Positions 50,001 to 51,975 of a stretch of 51,975 bases of DNA are shown piece after piece. Both the position numbers and the translations under genes were made by a program. The notes under the pieces are model-generated. The model saw only the letters and a list, made by a program, of their open reading frames with translations, did no database searches and was not told where the DNA came from. The DNA comes from Acidobacteriota bacterium. Lineage in GTDB: Bacteria; Acidobacteriota; Terriglobia; Terriglobales; Acidobacteriaceae. The stretch lies in assembly GCA_003225005.1 (NCBI GenBank), contig QIAN01000139.1:1-51975 (forward strand). Direction: 5' to 3'. How positions within the stretch are numbered: position 1 is the first letter of the stretch; every line of letters begins with the position of its first letter.

Positions 50001-51975
50001 AAGCGCCTCGGATTCGCGCTCTCCCTCCGGAACCGCGGTCAGATCGATGATGGGCACCTTAACATCTACGTTGGATAACACCACCTGTCTGGTCTCGCCC
50101 TCGACCGAGTCAAACACCGTACGCAGCGAGGCGTGCCGTTCTACGACGGCACGGAAAGCCCGGGTCAGGACATCGATATTCAGCTGACCGCTGATCCGGA
50201 AGACGGAAGGCATGTTGTAAGTGCCGGTTCCGGGCTCGAACTGGTCGAGAAACCATAATCTCTCCTGCGCGAAAGAAGCTGGGAACGCCTCCCGACCCGC
50301 GTCCGCACTGACACCATGATGGCGACGTTGGAAGATGCGAGTGCGCGCCTTCAGTCCCTTCCCCCGTATCTTCTCCACCTCGAGCGCCAGTGCCGCAATG
50401 GTCGGCGCCTCGAACACAGTCCGCACCGGCAATTCCACTCCAAACGCCCCCCGGATCCGCGCCGTCACCTGCAGCGCCAGCAGCGAATGCCCGCCCAACT
50501 CGAAAAAGTTATGATTGACACCAATCGGCCGCGCACCTAGGACAGACTCCCAGATCTGGACCAATCGGGACTCGATGGCATCTTTTGGCGCGACAAACTC
50601 TCCCTTGGCCGCGAAGTCTGCCTGATCAGGCGCTGGAAGCACCCGTCGGTTGACCTTGCCGCTCGACGTCAGCGGCATCTCCTTGAGCGTGACGAAAGCC
50701 GACGGCACCATGTATTCCGGCAACTTCTCTTCTAGAAAATCGCGCAACCCGTTGATCGGGGGGATCGATTCTTGCGCCGATACAAAATATGCCACCAGAC
50801 GTTTGTCTCCCGGCGTGTCCTCCCGAACAATTACCGAGGCTTGGCGAACCCCAGGGCACTTCGTCAGGATTGATTCAATCTCACCTAGCTCGATACGAAA
50901 GCCTCGCAGCTTAACTTGGTGATCGATCCGACCACGGTACTCAATGTTTCCGTCGGGAAGAAAGCGGGCCAGGTCACCGGTCTTGTAAAGGCGAGACCCA
51001 GCGTCCGAGCTGAACGGGTTCGGAATAAACTTTTCGGCCGTCAGTTCTGGGCAGTTCAGATATCCTCGGGCTAGGCCGATGCCGCCAATGTGCAACTCCC
51101 CTGCTACTCCGATGGGGACTGGCTGAAGGCTCGGCTCGAGAATGTAGATTTGGGTATTGGCAATCGGCTTGCCGATGGGCACGATTTGCTGCTTGCCACG
51201 TGGTTGGCAAGCCCAGTAAGTCACGTCCACGGCCGCCTCGGTAGGGCCATAGAGATTGTGCAGTTCCGCCCGTAACCTTTCAAAAAAACGCTGTTGTAAC
51301 GCGAAGGGCAAGGCCTCACCACTTACGAAGACTTGTCTGAGCGCACGGCAACCCTCGAGATCTTCAACCTCCAAGAAAATGCTAAGCATGGAAGGAACGA
51401 AGTGAAGGGTCGTGATCTTCTGATCGGCAATCAGGTTTACGAGGTACGCGGGATCCTTGTGTCCACCCGGACGCGCCAGAACTAACGTAGCGCCCGTCAT
51501 GAGTGGCCAAAAAAACTCCCATACAGAAACGTCGAAACTGTATGGTGTCTTCTGCAGAACGCGATCATCCGCCGTCAGACGATACATGTCTTGCATCCAC
51601 AACAGCCGGTTTACTATGCCCTCGTGGACGTTGGGTACACCTTTGGGTTTACCCGTGGAACCCGAGGTGTAGATCACGTATGCTAGATTTTTCCCGCTAA
51701 CAGTGGCAGGCAGATTCTCGGTGCTCTCCTGGTGCAGACTTTCCCCGTCACGATCGAGCAGGATGACATGTCGCGCCCCCTGCGGTATGCGGTTCTGGAG
51801 GCGTTGTTGGGTGAGCAGAATGGAAGACTTTGCATCCTGCTGCATAGTCTCCAAGCGTTCCCGAGGATACTCAGGATCCAACGGAACATAGGCGCCACCG
51901 GCTTTGATAATACCCAGGAGAGCAACGACCATTTCTACGGAGCGCTCGGCGCAAACACTAACCAGAACGTCTGGC
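47004..51975 (-). CDS. Multimodular NRPS, partial: A(Ser)-T-C-A-T, 5' end outside window
   Basis: The open frame runs past the right edge; 1656 residues are visible. The first A domain lacks its N-terminus (starts near PDVLVSVCAERSVE) and has YVIYTSGSTGKPKGV and YKTGDLARF; its pocket code by hand is D-V-W-H-F-S-L-V-D-K, the canonical serine code. A carrier (NFFELGGHSLLALQVTARI) and a condensation domain (HHIISDGWS) follow. The second A domain (YVMYTSGSTGRPKGV, YGPTETTVWS, YRTGDLGRF) has D-M-P-Q-L-G-V-V-W-K, partly like glycine codes. A second carrier (FFELGGHSLLALQMMARI) ends the chain with a docking-like tail (LLMELRKLSVEEARKFIESA). No epimerase or TE. Start and any earlier modules lie outside. 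Confidence 0.93.
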   Translation of the reverse strand, partial: PDVLVSVCAERSVEMVVALLGIIKAGGAYVPLDPEYPRERLETMQQDAKSSILLTQQRLQNRIPQGARHVILLDRDGESLHQESTENLPATVSGKNLAYVIYTSGSTGKPKGVPNVHEGIVNRLLWMQDMYRLTADDRVLQKTPYSFDVSVWEFFWPLMTGATLVLARPGGHKDPAYLVNLIADQKITTLHFVPSMLSIFLEVEDLEGCRALRQVFVSGEALPFALQQRFFERLRAELHNLYGPTEAAVDVTYWACQPRGKQQIVPIGKPIANTQIYILEPSLQPVPIGVAGELHIGGIGLARGYLNCPELTAEKFIPNPFSSDAGSRLYKTGDLARFLPDGNIEYRGRIDHQVKLRGFRIELGEIESILTKCPGVRQASVIVREDTPGDKRLVAYFVSAQESIPPINGLRDFLEEKLPEYMVPSAFVTLKEMPLTSSGKVNRRVLPAPDQADFAAKGEFVAPKDAIESRLVQIWESVLGARPIGVNHNFFELGGHSLLALQVTARIRGAFGVELPVRTVFEAPTIAALALEVEKIRGKGLKARTRIFQRRHHGVSADAGREAFPASFAQERLWFLDQFEPGTGTYNMPSVFRISGQLNIDVLTRAFRAVVERHASLRTVFDSVEGETRQVVLSNVDVKVPIIDLTAVPEGERESEALRLASEEGKKPFDLREGPLFRTLLVRLGPETCILLIVMHHIISDGWSISCLFRDVTKCYAAFLENKDPELPKLPIEYTDYAQWQREYMSGEALSKEVEHWKNTLAGAQTLLELATDHPRPAAQTWNGARKVITLDVATLSRLKLMAQNERATLFMVSMAAFQALLWRYTYQQSILVGTPIGARNEVELEDMVGLFVNTLVFRADFTENLSFRDLIGRVRSFALEAYMHQDLPFEKLVEELVPQRSLDTPPLFQVMFIFQNIPKQVFEISGLSIEQMNFETGIAKFDLSAELWEDTELHCQFEYNTDLFGPSTIERMLGNFEKLIQAALENPDLPLAQLPILSEQEREEVLVEWNRTTTDYSRAHPQPCIHELFELQVEQSPDAVAVVAGNQELTYRELNQRANQLAGYLLKRGVGPEVPVCMCLERGPGMMVALLGILKAGGGYVPLDPRLPDDRLSFMLADVKPRMVLTEQKMQRGLFGADTVLLDTDWNVIAQESKQNPDQRLSPQTLAYVMYTSGSTGRPKGVLIEHGSVVNLLRSMQREPGMNRDDVLLALAIISFDMATPEMYLPLISGARMVIGSLEDAVDGNRLRDLMSKSGVTFMQATPATWRLLLAAGWQGSPDLKILCGAEALPAKLARELIARGKSVWNVYGPTETTVWSTVYRVTGREEASIPIGRPLANTSIYILDSNQNPVPVNVAGEIYIGGDGLARGYLHRPELTAERFVPNRVVTNQSPKLYRTGDLGRFRSQGEIEYLGRVDNQVKLRGFRIELGEIESVLASHSTLQEAVVHVTGEGEQQKLSAYVVVNDGKAAPSASELRRHLGAKLPPYMVPAGYWRIERMPLLPTGKVDRGALAALSATALGEEAELIAPRNEIEAKLADIWQELLQVEQVGIEQNFFELGGHSLLALQMMARIRHTFEVELQVRSVFEAPTIAALGLELEKAQATGVKARTPVFQRHHHADTADATKEALLMELRKLSVEEARKFIESAVRRKTQR

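Noticed and set aside
1-51975. CRISPR arrays, tRNA or rRNA genes, phage genes
   Set aside because: I looked for regular direct repeats, cloverleaf-type sequences and phage structural genes and saw none; a covariance-model or repeat-finder run would be needed to exclude them fully.

Overview
The window looks like a chromosomal segment of an Acidobacteriota bacterium, most likely class Terriglobia. The evidence is the gene content: an Oar-type TonB-dependent receptor with an N-terminal carboxypeptidase-regulatory domain, CRTAC1/ASPIC-UnbV FG-GAP proteins, a secreted VWA-domain protein, sulfatase-TPR fusions, a fused response regulator/thioredoxin-reductase-like protein, and several small proteins I associate with that phylum. 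Base composition is moderately GC-rich. The assignment is inference; no rRNA, tRNA or CRISPR array was seen.

Layout. (1) 1-5.8 kb: redox and stress genes (fused REC/TrxR-like flavoprotein with a downstream gene cut by the window edge, MOSC, two-Cys rhodanese, lysine-rich histone-H1-like protein, thioredoxin 2), followed by a decaying patch with a frameshifted, truncated PPK2 gene and a YfdX/BON fusion interrupted by an amber codon. (2) 6-27.8 kb: an envelope block in which nearly every product has a Sec signal: VWA protein, TPR protein coupled to a CRTAC1 protein, a large TonB-dependent receptor with its own promoter and terminator, a TPR protein, four paralogous sulfatase-fold/TPR fusions, a TonB-C-domain protein and a type I phosphodiesterase-like protein. 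All four fusions have Thr where sulfatases have the Cys/Ser that becomes formylglycine. (3) 28-37 kb: small conserved genes, two Crp/Fnr paralogues, a stand-alone receiver, a second CRTAC1 protein, a sugar-porter MFS protein flanked by palindromes, a rhodanese and a 3'-truncated pseudouridine-synthase gene. (4) 37.2 kb to the right edge: a nonribosomal peptide synthetase (NRPS) locus that continues beyond the window.

The NRPS locus has three synthetase genes. The right-hand gene (minus strand, 5' end outside the window) carries A(Ser code)-T-C-A(Gly-like code)-T. A one-module C-A-T gene has a pocket matching the beta-alanine code I remember from bleomycin BlmIV. A divergent C-A-T-TE gene has an Ala/Gly-type code and a thioesterase whose nucleophile motif is GxCxG. 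The TE gene is translationally coupled to an ABC-2 permease and followed by a Wzt-like ATPase with a C-terminal extension, so export by a polysaccharide-type ABC transporter is predicted. An abrupt GC step inside the beta-alanine A domain suggests the pocket-bearing subdomain was swapped in.

The most interesting candidates are the NRPS locus (Cys-TE, beta-Ala pocket, polysaccharide-type exporter) and the tandem array of Thr-type sulfatase-fold/TPR proteins beside the TonB-dependent receptor.
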